Assembly: GCA_033297075.1 (NCBI GenBank)
Contig: MU858111.1
Coordinates: 7,330 to 71,329 of the forward strand
Reading direction: 5' to 3'
DNA from: Rhypophila decipiens
Lineage: Eukaryota > Ascomycota > Sordariomycetes > Sordariales > Naviculisporaceae
DNA: 64,000 nucleotides
Below are positions 55,678 to 64,000 of this stretch, piece after piece. The notes beneath the pieces were generated by a model. The model worked only from the letters and a program-made list of their open reading frames with translations. It searched no databases and was not told where the DNA came from. The position numbers and the translations under genes are program-made. Each line of letters begins with the position of its first letter. The first letter of the stretch is position 1.

Positions 55678-57630
55678 TCAAGTAATCAAGGTCGTGCCCT
55701 TGACTCGACCGCTCTCCATCTTGGCCGTTCTTGCCCCGAATTGTATCTGTGTACCAATTAATCAGTTGACGTATCAGTGATTTGTAAGGGTAGAGCCATA
55801 GACTTACCGCCCTCTTCTTCTCCTTGGCTACCCCCGCCATACCCAACTCTAATGCAAGCAGCCGGAGCACCCTCTTGCCAGCCTCAACGCCCGTCATCTC
55901 GTCTCTATTCTTAAAATCACACTTGTCCCACGCCAGTGCCTGCATCGCCCAGCCTACCAGTCGCTCGTCTAGGAAGGGGAACCTTACCTCTTTGTTCCAG
56001 TGCGACATAGCCCGATCGTCTCTACCAAGGTTTCTCTTTCCCAGTCGACTGACGTCTACTAGGAGCTCGTCAATGAGGCCAGCATACCCGTTACGAGCAA
56101 ATGCAGCCGGATGTCTAGAGTAGCCACCGAAAAGCTCGTCTGCCCCGAGACCGGACAGCAACACACGAGCGGGAGTGGTATACGGCTGCGAGGCTACCTC
56201 AGGGTTGGAACTCTCCGTGACGAAACCTTGGCCGCGAGCAGCAAAGAAGAGTGCATAGGCGATTGAGAGATCCATCTCGGTGTTATGGGGGTAGATGAGA
56301 GAAATGACTTGCTGGCGATGGGCCACCGTCTCCTTGTATGGTACGTTGACCTGAGCGGCATCAATACAAGAACATGGCTGACATAGGAAAAGCAGGACAT
56401 ACAGCCAAAAACCGGAATGTCCGTCTCACGCAGACTTTTTGCAGCTCGGCAAACGACCTCCTTCCCGTGATCCTGTCGGGACAAGCCTCATAGAAGTCGG
56501 AGATTGGCTGGCCCTTGGCCTCCTTCTTGAGCTGGGCGACCACGCGCGGGTTCTCAAACGCGACGTTGATGAGGTCGATGCCCTGATCCGGGTCCAGCAC
56601 TTCATGAGCCAGGCGTGCTAGCACGGTGCAGTCGAGCCCACCCGAGAACAAGACGGCGACACGCGTGTTGGACACTGGTGAATGGCCCTCCAACGGTGGC
56701 TGTGGGACATTGAGGATGCGAAGACGAAGAGAGTCGACGAGCTGCTCCTTTAGCATGGCCACGGAAGGTGACTGTGCTGTCAACACTGGCGAAGAACCAG
56801 GAGGAGGAAGGGACTTGTTGAAGGGTCCAATGCTGGAGACCTAGGTCAGGAAAAACAGTGAGTTGGAACCAAAAAGCCAAGCAATTGCCATCCGGAGCAG
56901 AAACTAAACGACAGACAGCAGACAAATGAAAAGGCGACGATCTACTCACGAAATCGGCCTGCCCATCAACGAGCCATTCACGTCTCACCGGGACACGCAG
57001 CATTTGCTCCGGCAAGATGCCATGATGGTCATCAAGGCTGAGAACATAGATGCCGTCCGGCTCGACCTCCTTCCAGCTGGGGTCGCACGCCTCCGAGATG
57101 CTCGAAATGATCAGCGTGCCAGCTTGCTCGTCATCTGACACCATGAGCGAGCGTCGCCCCAAACGATCCCTCGCAAAGAAGACCTTTTGGCTCGGCGCAT
57201 GGTAATAGACAAAAGCAAAGGGGCCCTCGATGGACCGAAAGACATCCAATATGGAATCCTCGGACAACCCAGATGGACAAGCACTTGCTTTGACAAGACG
57301 CGCAAGGATATCTTCCCCGTCGTTGCCCTCGACCAACTGCCCGCCGATACGCCATGCTTCGCCATTCCAACAGAGGACCGATTCACCACCATCAACGAGG
57401 GGCTGCCGTGTGATGTGGTCGCCGCGGAGAGCGAGGACCGTGGAGGTGAATCTTAGCGTCCAGCAGTCGTCATCAGCATCATGACCTGTCGAACAAGGGG
57501 CACATCGCCGCTCAACCTGGCCGTAATAATCCGGACCACGATTGCAGAGACGACTCTTCAGGTCTGGCGATATCTGATGCGCATCAGCAGCGGCTTTGTT
57601 CGCGCATAGAACCGCATGAATGCCGCACAT
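55678..57630 (-). CDS. Asparagine-synthetase-domain protein (ASNSD1/YML096W type)
   Basis: Exons 57630-56950, 56840-56430, 56350-55808 and 55746-55678 all join in phase 0 to 567 aa. The start is set at MCGIHAVLCANK, because class-II glutaminase domains have Cys2 as nucleophile after Met removal. The N-terminal half shows NRGPDYYGQV and FARDRLGRRSL as in glutamine amidotransferases. The synthetase half begins near 285 with VAVLFSGGLDCTVLARLAHE, the SGGxD PP-loop for ATP. It continues LLSGLGADELFGGYSRHP and VRFPFLDERLVGWAMQ. This fits ASNSD1/YML096W, a poorly characterised relative of asparagine synthetase, rather than the canonical enzyme. The last exon is only 22 codons. Confidence 0.9.
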
Positions 57631-57927
57631 GGTGTTGAAGGCCGTGAGAAGCAAGGGATGAGGTGACGTTGGTTCAGGGGAACAAAAATTGGAGTCAACG
57701 CCAATTTCCCCAATGGCGCGATGGCTGACTCAGCGGATAAACTTGGCGGCGTCTCGTATTCGGGACTACCCCTGAAGCTTCCTGGACCTCAATGCACAAC
57801 AGCTGCCGACAGCAGGCCTGGGAAAATTATCGACAGGGAGGAAATGGCACAAAAATGTCAACCTCCGAGTTCACATTGCCGGATTGAACGAAAATTAGCA
57901 GACAAGCAAAAGGAAATCACGACAACA
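57631..57927. other. Upstream flank of the asparagine-synthetase-domain gene
   Basis: No gene supported. Confidence 0.4.
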
Positions 57928-57999
57928 TAGCTGCAACTCGTTTCGATCGAGTGACCTCCGGGTTATGAGCCCGGCGCGCTTCCGCTGCGCCATGCAGCT
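57928..57999 (-). tRNA. tRNA-iMet: Initiator tRNA-Met (CAU)
   Basis: 72 nt, no intron. The acceptor stem AGCTGCA pairs fully with TGCAGCT, discriminator A, with the A1:U72 pair of eukaryotic initiators. The D-stem is GCGC/GCGC. The anticodon arm is CCGGG-CTCATAA-CCCGG with anticodon CAT and the initiator's run of G-C pairs. The T-arm is ACTCG-ATCGAAA-CGAGT; A at position 54 in place of T is another initiator mark. It serves start-codon selection with eIF2. Confidence 0.97.
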
Positions 58000-59019
58000 G
58001 TAGGTAGATAGTGTGTTGCGATATCGGATGAGCTGGTGTCGCGGCAACAAGCCTCTTAAGCTAAACATTACCCCTATTCGCTGTAATGTGGGCTTTAGCA
58101 TGGCCAATTGTACATGTACAAGGCCCGGCTGGCGCTGTATGTAAAACAATAAAGCGAACCCGATATCCGTACTTCACCAGTTTTTGTTTTTGAAACCAGG
58201 GCCGAGATAATTAGAAACAATATCCACTTGTCCAGTCTTGCAGTTTGATCGTTTACCGTACAAGACTGACACGATACTTGACCGTCATATACGGCAAGGC
58301 AATACGGACCCACTCTCGCCCCACCCTGAGGCTTACCCCTAAGAGATTTGGTTTTCACTTTCATCTGTAAAACCTTGAGAAACAATTTCAAGGCAGCTAC
58401 TAAACACCACAGGGACCAAGATTTTCATCGCTGACACCGTTTATGGAGGACAGTCATTGAATTACCCAAACAGTCGTTATGCTGTCATTTGACCTTTCGA
58501 GCCTCCGAGCTCTAGCGGCAAGGCTGAATACCCGAACGGGAGCCTCCCCAGGAGCAGGAGGCTGATAGACGACTTGATGCTTCTCATACATGAGGGGCTT
58601 TGTTTCTTTTCTTGCTGTCGAATAGTACTTGGTACGGCAGAAATGAGGAATTGCTTGATCTGATCTTTCGCTCCGGGTTATGTGGCAAAACTTTAAGCTT
58701 AACTCGATTTGAGACGGAAGGGTGCTCCTCAAATCTAAAGGTTCGGTTGATCCTAACTTCAATCTGGTTTCATGCTCAATTTTCTAGCTCTGGTGCAAGC
58801 TGGTCAGGTCTTTCGTCTGGTTCCTGACCCCGCCGTTAAAACCTCGTCCACATGGAAGCTGTTCTTGCCGTAATGGTATGAGCTCTCTTCCGTTCCTTCC
58901 AATGGAAACTTACGCAACTCACCCTTTTGCTTGCTACTGTCAGGGCAATCCCTCCCTTCCACCGAACAACTCTTTCTCGACCAGCAAACGACAAACTTTG
59001 TCCGCCACACTGCTGACCA
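58000..59019. other. Intergenic between tRNA-iMet and the F-box-like gene
   Basis: Contains one arm of the inverted repeat (58198-58249). The minus-strand frame at 58454-58762 has no ATG. Confidence 0.4.
58198..58249 (-). repeat. Left arm of a 50-bp inverted repeat
   Basis: The reverse complement reads GATCAAACTGCAAGACTGGA then CAAGTGGATAT. It matches 61728-61778 with about 4 differences over 51 bases, mostly in the second half. Sequence beyond either end does not match. Confidence 0.85.
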
Positions 59020-61197
59020 ATGCCCGCGATGGCGTCGGATAGAGTTAAACGTCCTGCAAGCCACCAGCTAGCTGCTGGATCGACCAAACGCCGCCTCACC
59101 AGGAGCATGCCGTCGTCGCTCGAGACGCCTGCCGAGCTTCCCGAATCGTCCAAATCACCAAGTCTGGACCCACTTCCTCGATTGGGCGGCCGCCGATTCA
59201 CTAGGAGTATTACGAGAATGCTCGAGGCGCGTGGAATAGACCCCGCTGATCTCGAGGAGCCCAGTGCGCCATGGACCAGACTACCCGTCGAGATCCAGCG
59301 CATGATCCTAAAAGCATTGGCAGAAATCGTTCCAGAGCGCCCATACTTCCGGCGGCACTTCATCGCCAACAAATACCAGAGCCTATCACGACATATAAGC
59401 AGCAGAGATGATCTCTGGATGCTTCGCAAGACCAAAACCCACCCGAACGAGGTCACGACTAGGTCGATCCTGGCAACGGTATCACGCCAATGGCAGCTAT
59501 TTTTCGAGGAGCTCAACTTCAGCCATCTCATACTGCACCAGGATGACATAGCAATGTTTGAGGCTATCACCCAGTCCAACGCACAACTGCATCGCAGGCA
59601 GTTTATACAAGGAATCTACCTCCGAATTGAGCTGAGCGAGTACGCTTGCGGACGGTGCTGGGTGGTGGCATCGAAAGAGGAAGAGGAGATCGACTCAATG
59701 ATCTCTAAAACAGCCGTCGCTGACTTGTTCGCCGCCTTGTCGAATTGGGACCCAACCGCATGCTATGGAGGTGGTCTGACCCTAGAGATCAGTGCTCACT
59801 CGCCCAGTGACGCAAAATGCTACGCTCGGGAACTCTGGTCCAGAATCGCAGACAACACACACAACTCTTTCCGCTACAAGCCCTCCCGGTGGTATCAGCA
59901 ACAGGTTTTCGGCGACGTGACCTACAACCCTAGCAGGCACGGCTGGTGGCAAGGCAGCCGCAACTATAATGGGATGACATTCGGCAGGCGGATGATGATG
60001 GTCCAGCGAGTTTTCTCCTATTCTCAGGAGTACGCCTACGGCTGGCTCGACAACCTTCCCGTCGTCCCTTGTGTCAGGAACTTTCTCATCCGCCGGCAGT
60101 TCTACCGCAATCTGGGCTATATGGCTCTCCGAAAGATCATCACCTCATTGAAACAACTTGTGTCCTTCCGATACGAGTCTTGGAATGCCGTGTCTAGAGA
60201 GGCTCACCAGACCCAGGCGTGGGATTTCAGCCGCTTGGTCAGCGACGTCATTGTGGCCCACCCAACCTTGACACGCATCTCTCTCTACGGGAGCACTAAT
60301 CCGGCCTACCATTGTGACTGGAATATGTACGACACTCACGCCCAGATGCCCCTCGGCATGGTCAAGGGCAACATCCTGGAACAAAGCAAAGACTTGGCGG
60401 TGGCCACGATCGGGAATTCTAATGGTATGGAAGAGATACACGCCGGCAGGAACATCTGCGCCGAGGGATTCTTTTGGGACTATCGGCCGTGTAATCTCAT
60501 GGTTCTTGATTTTACAGCAGAAGCAGCCCAGTACCAGTTTCTGGGAGATGACGATTGCGGTCTCCTTGAATCGTCAGTGGCCACGGATGAAGTGGAAGAG
60601 GCGGAAGACGGTGATACCGTTGCGCCACCGATGGATATATCTGGAGACCTGACCCCAGCAGACCCGGGGCCTGCTCCTTTCACCGCGTGGCCGAAACTAA
60701 CCCACATATCATTATCCACTACCTTCCTTACCAAGGACAATAACCATCTCAACTGGATATTGACAGCCGCCGGCCGGGCCGCCAAATATATGCCGAGACT
60801 CAAAATGATGGAACTGTGGAACTATGACCCCCACAACCGCGCCATCTTTCGCTATGCTTCCAACCAAGGCGGCACCGAGACCGGCGTGCCTGGGATTGAG
60901 CTGTATACCTCGTGGTCGGCCTCCGTCTTGAATACCCACCACAGCAGCGACAAGGAGCCGAGGAGGGCCAAGCTGATCTCCAATGCCACCGCAAACGCTT
61001 GGAATCAGGCAGTCAGGGTCCACCTTGTCGACAGCGAACAGAGGAAGGAGCTCCTGACGATTGACGAGTACGTCTGGGACCATGACTCCCGGGATTGGGG
61101 GGGCTGCGTAATCAAACACTTGAAGATGAAGGAGAGAATCTTGACCCCTATTTCGCTTGAGCAGTTGGAGCAGGAGGGGTGGGAGGCATTTACCTAG
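59020..61197 (+). CDS. F-box-like / DUF6546 family protein
   Basis: Intronless, 725 aa from the ATG at 59020 (an in-frame ATG at 59029 is equally possible). The first 85 residues are disordered with basic patches (RRLTRSMPSSLETP). An F-box-like motif follows (PWTRLPVEIQRMILKALAEI). A long body of fungal DUF6546 type then contains ILATVSRQWQLFFEELNFSH, GIYLRIELSEYACGRCW, MMMVQRVFSYSQ and TLTRISLYG. The acidic insert EVEEAEDGDTVAPP is near 525. The C-terminus has RVHLVDSEQRKELLTIDEYV. Such proteins are expanded in Sordariomycetes and their role is unknown. Substrate recruitment to an SCF ligase is only suggested by the F-box-like motif. It is flanked by an inverted repeat. Confidence 0.85.
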   Translation: MPAMASDRVKRPASHQLAAGSTKRRLTRSMPSSLETPAELPESSKSPSLDPLPRLGGRRFTRSITRMLEARGIDPADLEEPSAPWTRLPVEIQRMILKALAEIVPERPYFRRHFIANKYQSLSRHISSRDDLWMLRKTKTHPNEVTTRSILATVSRQWQLFFEELNFSHLILHQDDIAMFEAITQSNAQLHRRQFIQGIYLRIELSEYACGRCWVVASKEEEEIDSMISKTAVADLFAALSNWDPTACYGGGLTLEISAHSPSDAKCYARELWSRIADNTHNSFRYKPSRWYQQQVFGDVTYNPSRHGWWQGSRNYNGMTFGRRMMMVQRVFSYSQEYAYGWLDNLPVVPCVRNFLIRRQFYRNLGYMALRKIITSLKQLVSFRYESWNAVSREAHQTQAWDFSRLVSDVIVAHPTLTRISLYGSTNPAYHCDWNMYDTHAQMPLGMVKGNILEQSKDLAVATIGNSNGMEEIHAGRNICAEGFFWDYRPCNLMVLDFTAEAAQYQFLGDDDCGLLESSVATDEVEEAEDGDTVAPPMDISGDLTPADPGPAPFTAWPKLTHISLSTTFLTKDNNHLNWILTAAGRAAKYMPRLKMMELWNYDPHNRAIFRYASNQGGTETGVPGIELYTSWSASVLNTHHSSDKEPRRAKLISNATANAWNQAVRVHLVDSEQRKELLTIDEYVWDHDSRDWGGCVIKHLKMKERILTPISLEQLEQEGWEAFT

Positions 61198-61727
61198 GCG
61201 GGGAGAGGCATATTCGCGGTGTGGGATAGACGTATACACGCCAGTTAATACGCCTATAACACCTCTTGTTTTGTCGCAAAAATGGACAGCCGTACGCCCT
61301 GGACGAGAAGGTCATAAGGCGTATTATTTATGGCATTGAGGCGTTATAAGGTGTATATTTTCTAGTATCCAGGCGTTGTTATTTCTTTTCACACCCCTTT
61401 CTTGAGACGAGTAGAGGCATATTCTAGAGTCCAGACATGACATAACGTTTTTGGCAGGCACGCATGACTATCGGCAGTTAGATGCGTCTACATGGACGGA
61501 ATGAGGCGTTTATTACTCCTAAAAATGGCGTAGCGATGTTTTTAGCTAGGCGTATACTTGGGCCTGGGAAGGCATTTTCCGGGCGTTCAATGCGCATATT
61601 ACCGTAGCAACGAATTCATTTCTTTATCATCCACTATGCCCTTGACATTCCTGTAATATATATATGTATGGCCTTGTGGTTGAATTTATTGCCCTGCGTG
61701 AGACGGGCTTCTTGGCCTATTCAAAAG

Positions 61728-61778
61728 ATCAAACTGCAAGACTGGACAAGTGGATATGGTTTCCAATTATCTCGGGCC
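61728..61778 (+). repeat. Right arm of a 50-bp inverted repeat
   Basis: Reads GATCAAACTGCAAGACTGGA then CAAGTGGATAT, the reverse complement of 58198-58249 with about 4 differences. The arms bracket the intronless F-box-like gene at 3.5 kb spacing. Confidence 0.85.
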
Positions 61779-62120
61779 ACAGTACCAGCTGCCTAGCTTG
61801 ACAGTCAGACGGAACACAGGAAGAGCAAAGTAGAATAGATAGTGTAACGTTATACGTAGTATCATTAATGAATCATCCGATTCTGTTTCCTCATCTGCTA
61901 TCTCTATCATTAGATATCCGTTATTACTATCGATCCACTAACCCTGGTGGCTAGCCGCATGATTAATCCGTCTCTAACTATAAAGGGCACCAGGGATCAC
62001 GCTACTCAAGCTCAGGCTGACAAGGCGAGACAAGCATCAACTGCAAGGCCGACTCTGTTTGGAACATTTGATTAGCAGACTCACTCAAAACAGGTCCGTC
62101 AAGATTTACTCAAGAAATAA

Positions 62121-62166
62121 GGATGAGGAGAAGAAGAAGAAGAAGAAGAAAAAGAAGAAAAAGAAA
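62121..62166 (+). repeat. (GAA)n microsatellite
   Basis: Trinucleotide repeat with a few A-rich interruptions, ending two bases from the VPS9 stop codon. Confidence 0.9.
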
Positions 62167-62167
62167 C

Positions 62168-64000
62168 TCACCTCCCCTCCTTCTCATAAACAACATCACT
62201 AATCAAGTCACGGTCCAAATCCGGAAACATGCCCGCCAATGTCTCGACGACATTCGCATGCTCCGCCCTCGACAACCGCTGCGCCTCGGCAGCCTCGGCA
62301 CTAGCCTGTCGAGCAGCCGCTTCTTCAGCCGACAGTTTCTGAATCTGCGGCGGCTGGTTTCGTTTCTGTTGCTGGGAATCTCCCGTCCCCGGCCGTTTTG
62401 CCTCGTTCTCGTACTGCTCTGGTGGCTGTGGTGTCCGAGCTGGACTATTGACCGCAGCAGAGGATGACGAGCTGGCTGCCGTCGTGTCTTCGGAAAACAT
62501 CCTTCCAATCGTGCTCAAGGGTCTCTGAATCGACCTCAGCAGTCCAGTAATGGCGGCTTTCTCATCGCTCTCTCCTGAGCCGCTTCCACTGGCTCCCTCG
62601 TTGGACGATGTCGATACGCGGGGTGTGGAAGGCCGGAGATATGATGCCCCGTCGGCTGTTTCCATTGACATGCGCTTTGAGGGAGATGACCGGTATTCGC
62701 TGCCACTCCCGACTATAGCACTAGCCAAGGAGATAGGCCGTGGCTGTAAAATCGGCTTCTCACTGGGCGGAGGTGGGGGCGGTGGGGATTCAGCCAGGTG
62801 TTTCTCGGCGATGGCGGAGACTGCGGCTTCCACATTAGCCTCGAACTCGTCATCCGTAATGGTTAGTGTCGTCCGGTCCATGTTCTCGATGAACTGGACT
62901 GCTCCCATCTGTTTTGGTGTTAGGTACTGGTACTGCTTGCTCAACTGGGATTGTGATGGGGAACTTACCAATGACGAGAGATAGTACCCGGCCTCCCCAC
63001 CTAGCTTCTCTTGGCTCCTGAAACGAAGGATGTACTGTACGTTCGATACCAGGTGCTCAGGGTTGGCGTGCAAGACGACGTAGATGAGCATAGGCATGAA
63101 TGAGTCGGCCGATGAGTCCGAGTTGGCGTGTTTCAGGAGACCTAGGACACGAGTGTAAGCTTTGGCAGACAGCCTCGCGAGGACAAGAAGGCCCTACCAA
63201 AAATCACTTTGCAGCAATTCAGGACACAGATTATCTTGTCCCGAGGTGCGCGGTATGACTTTATCTTGAGCAGTTCTGCAGGAATGGCTGTTAGCATCTA
63301 TGTTGGAGCCCCTTGAGCCGTCGGTCGAGACAGAACCCACCCTGCTGGGCCAGCTTCAGAAACCGCTTGCCACTCTCGCTGGTAGGCGGTATATCTAGAT
63401 GTTCCTCCTTGACCCATCCGTAGATGGCAATCTTTTGGGCCAGCACCTCATCCCGCTCGACGTCCTCCTGATGTTGTCCCCGTCTTCCCGGTCCCATCGG
63501 CCGCTCTGCGCCCTTCTTTCTCGGCTTAGCCCCCGGTATAGGCTGTGGCGCAGGTATCGCGGGCGAGAATGTCTGCGAGTACAACCGGTTCATGACCAGC
63601 TTCTCCATGCCCTCTCGAGCATTGTCAAACTCGGCGTCTGAGACCTCCCGCCAGACCTCGCACTGGGCCATCTTGTTTGAGATGAAGGCCAGGAAATCGC
63701 TGATGATCTTGACCTGCTCGTGCACCATCCACTGCCTCTTGCCAAACTCGGACAGAAACGACTTGAGATATCTCGCCACCGGGTCCGCCTTCTTATTCCG
63801 CAGCTGCTCGAGGAAGCGGTGAAAGTCAAAAGGCAGAGCCGGCTCGGGTTCGGGCTCGGGCGGAGGCGGTCGGTGGAGCGAGCCGACTGACGGAGACATG
63901 GGTAGCTCGCCGCTGCTGCTGTGTAGATCGTGATTCGAGCGCGAAGAGACATCGTGGGAGAAAGATGACGATTCGTCTTTTGGTGGGACTGGGGGTCGCT
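62168..64000 (-). CDS. VPS9: Vps9, Rab5-type GEF (5' end outside window)
   Basis: Visible exons are 64000-63341 (open at the edge), 63275-63198, 63141-62969 and 62908-62168, with phases 1, 1 and 0 and introns of 65, 56 and 60 nt. The visible part starts RPPVPPKDESS, then a helical-bundle region (FDFHRFLEQLRNKKADPVAR, YLKSFLSEFGKRQW). The VPS9 core reads LLKIKSYRAPRDKIICVLNC, ANSDSSADSFMPMLIYVVLH and GGEAGYYLSSLMGAVQFIEN. The C-terminus ends in a CUE ubiquitin-binding motif (MFPDLDRDLISDVVYEKEGR). The linker is Ser/Pro-rich. Vps9 activates Rab5-type GTPases (yeast Vps21) on endosomes. It complements VPS36 in this window functionally but is not adjacent. The start codon and N-terminus are missing here. 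Confidence 0.95.

Larger units (their letters stand above)
61198..62167. other. 3' flanks of convergent genes
   Basis: Recurrent GGCGT-containing words (for example AGGCGTTATAAGG, AGGCGTTTATT, AGGCGTATACTT) between 61250 and 61590 form no clear unit. The right arm of the inverted repeat is at 61728-61778. Confidence 0.4.

Noticed and set aside
1..64000. CRISPR arrays, bacterial operons or viral genes
   Set aside because: No regularly spaced repeats of CRISPR type and no prokaryotic or viral coding signature were seen; the genes are spliced and fungal.

Overview
The window looks like nuclear DNA of a filamentous ascomycete (Pezizomycotina, probably Sordariomycetes; the order cannot be fixed from this sequence). 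The grounds are compact spliced genes with short GT-AG introns, typical fungal protein families (Bem1 scaffold, Vps36, Vps9, Thp3/LENG8-type SAC3 protein, Delta-12-type desaturase, a DUF6546/F-box-like protein), an initiator tRNA-Met and a U6 snRNA gene split by an mRNA-type intron. No prokaryotic or viral gene was recognised.

Layout. 1-8 kb is gene-poor. It has a 100-base poly-C tract at the edge, small or decayed genes, a microsatellite-disrupted gene (3.7-4.6 kb) and short dispersed repeats. 8-12 kb holds two minus-strand genes for disordered proteins that share a short helical motif, so they are probably diverged paralogues. 12.5-19.8 kb is an accessory stretch of small spliced genes, decayed fragments, a diverged tandem duplication, an in-frame protein repeat and a TTTGACTGG minisatellite. 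20.1-21.4 kb encodes a CENP-B/Tc5-type DNA-binding protein without a transposase domain. 23.3-25.4 kb is the BEM1 polarity scaffold. 25.4-31.9 kb is almost empty and contains an AT-rich island with a MITE-like insertion.

31.9-36.9 kb is a conserved divergent pair, THP3-like and VPS36, sharing a promoter of about 0.85 kb. 38.2-39.2 kb encodes a fungal membrane protein and 40.7-41.9 kb a secreted SurE-like phosphatase. The U6 snRNA gene follows at 42.8-42.9 kb. 43-54 kb groups an MFS exporter, an alpha/beta-hydrolase, an FAD oxidoreductase and a fatty-acid desaturase, which together could be a small metabolic cluster without a visible PKS/NRPS backbone. 55.7-57.6 kb is an asparagine-synthetase-domain protein, followed by tRNA-iMet and a 723-725 aa F-box-like gene flanked by a 50-bp inverted repeat. 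The window ends inside VPS9, the Rab5 exchange factor, whose 5' end lies outside.

Housekeeping functions represented are endosomal sorting (VPS36, VPS9), polarity (BEM1), mRNA metabolism (THP3-like, U6) and translation initiation (tRNA-iMet). Exon boundaries were placed by hand from splice consensus and reading-frame continuity, with no transcript evidence.
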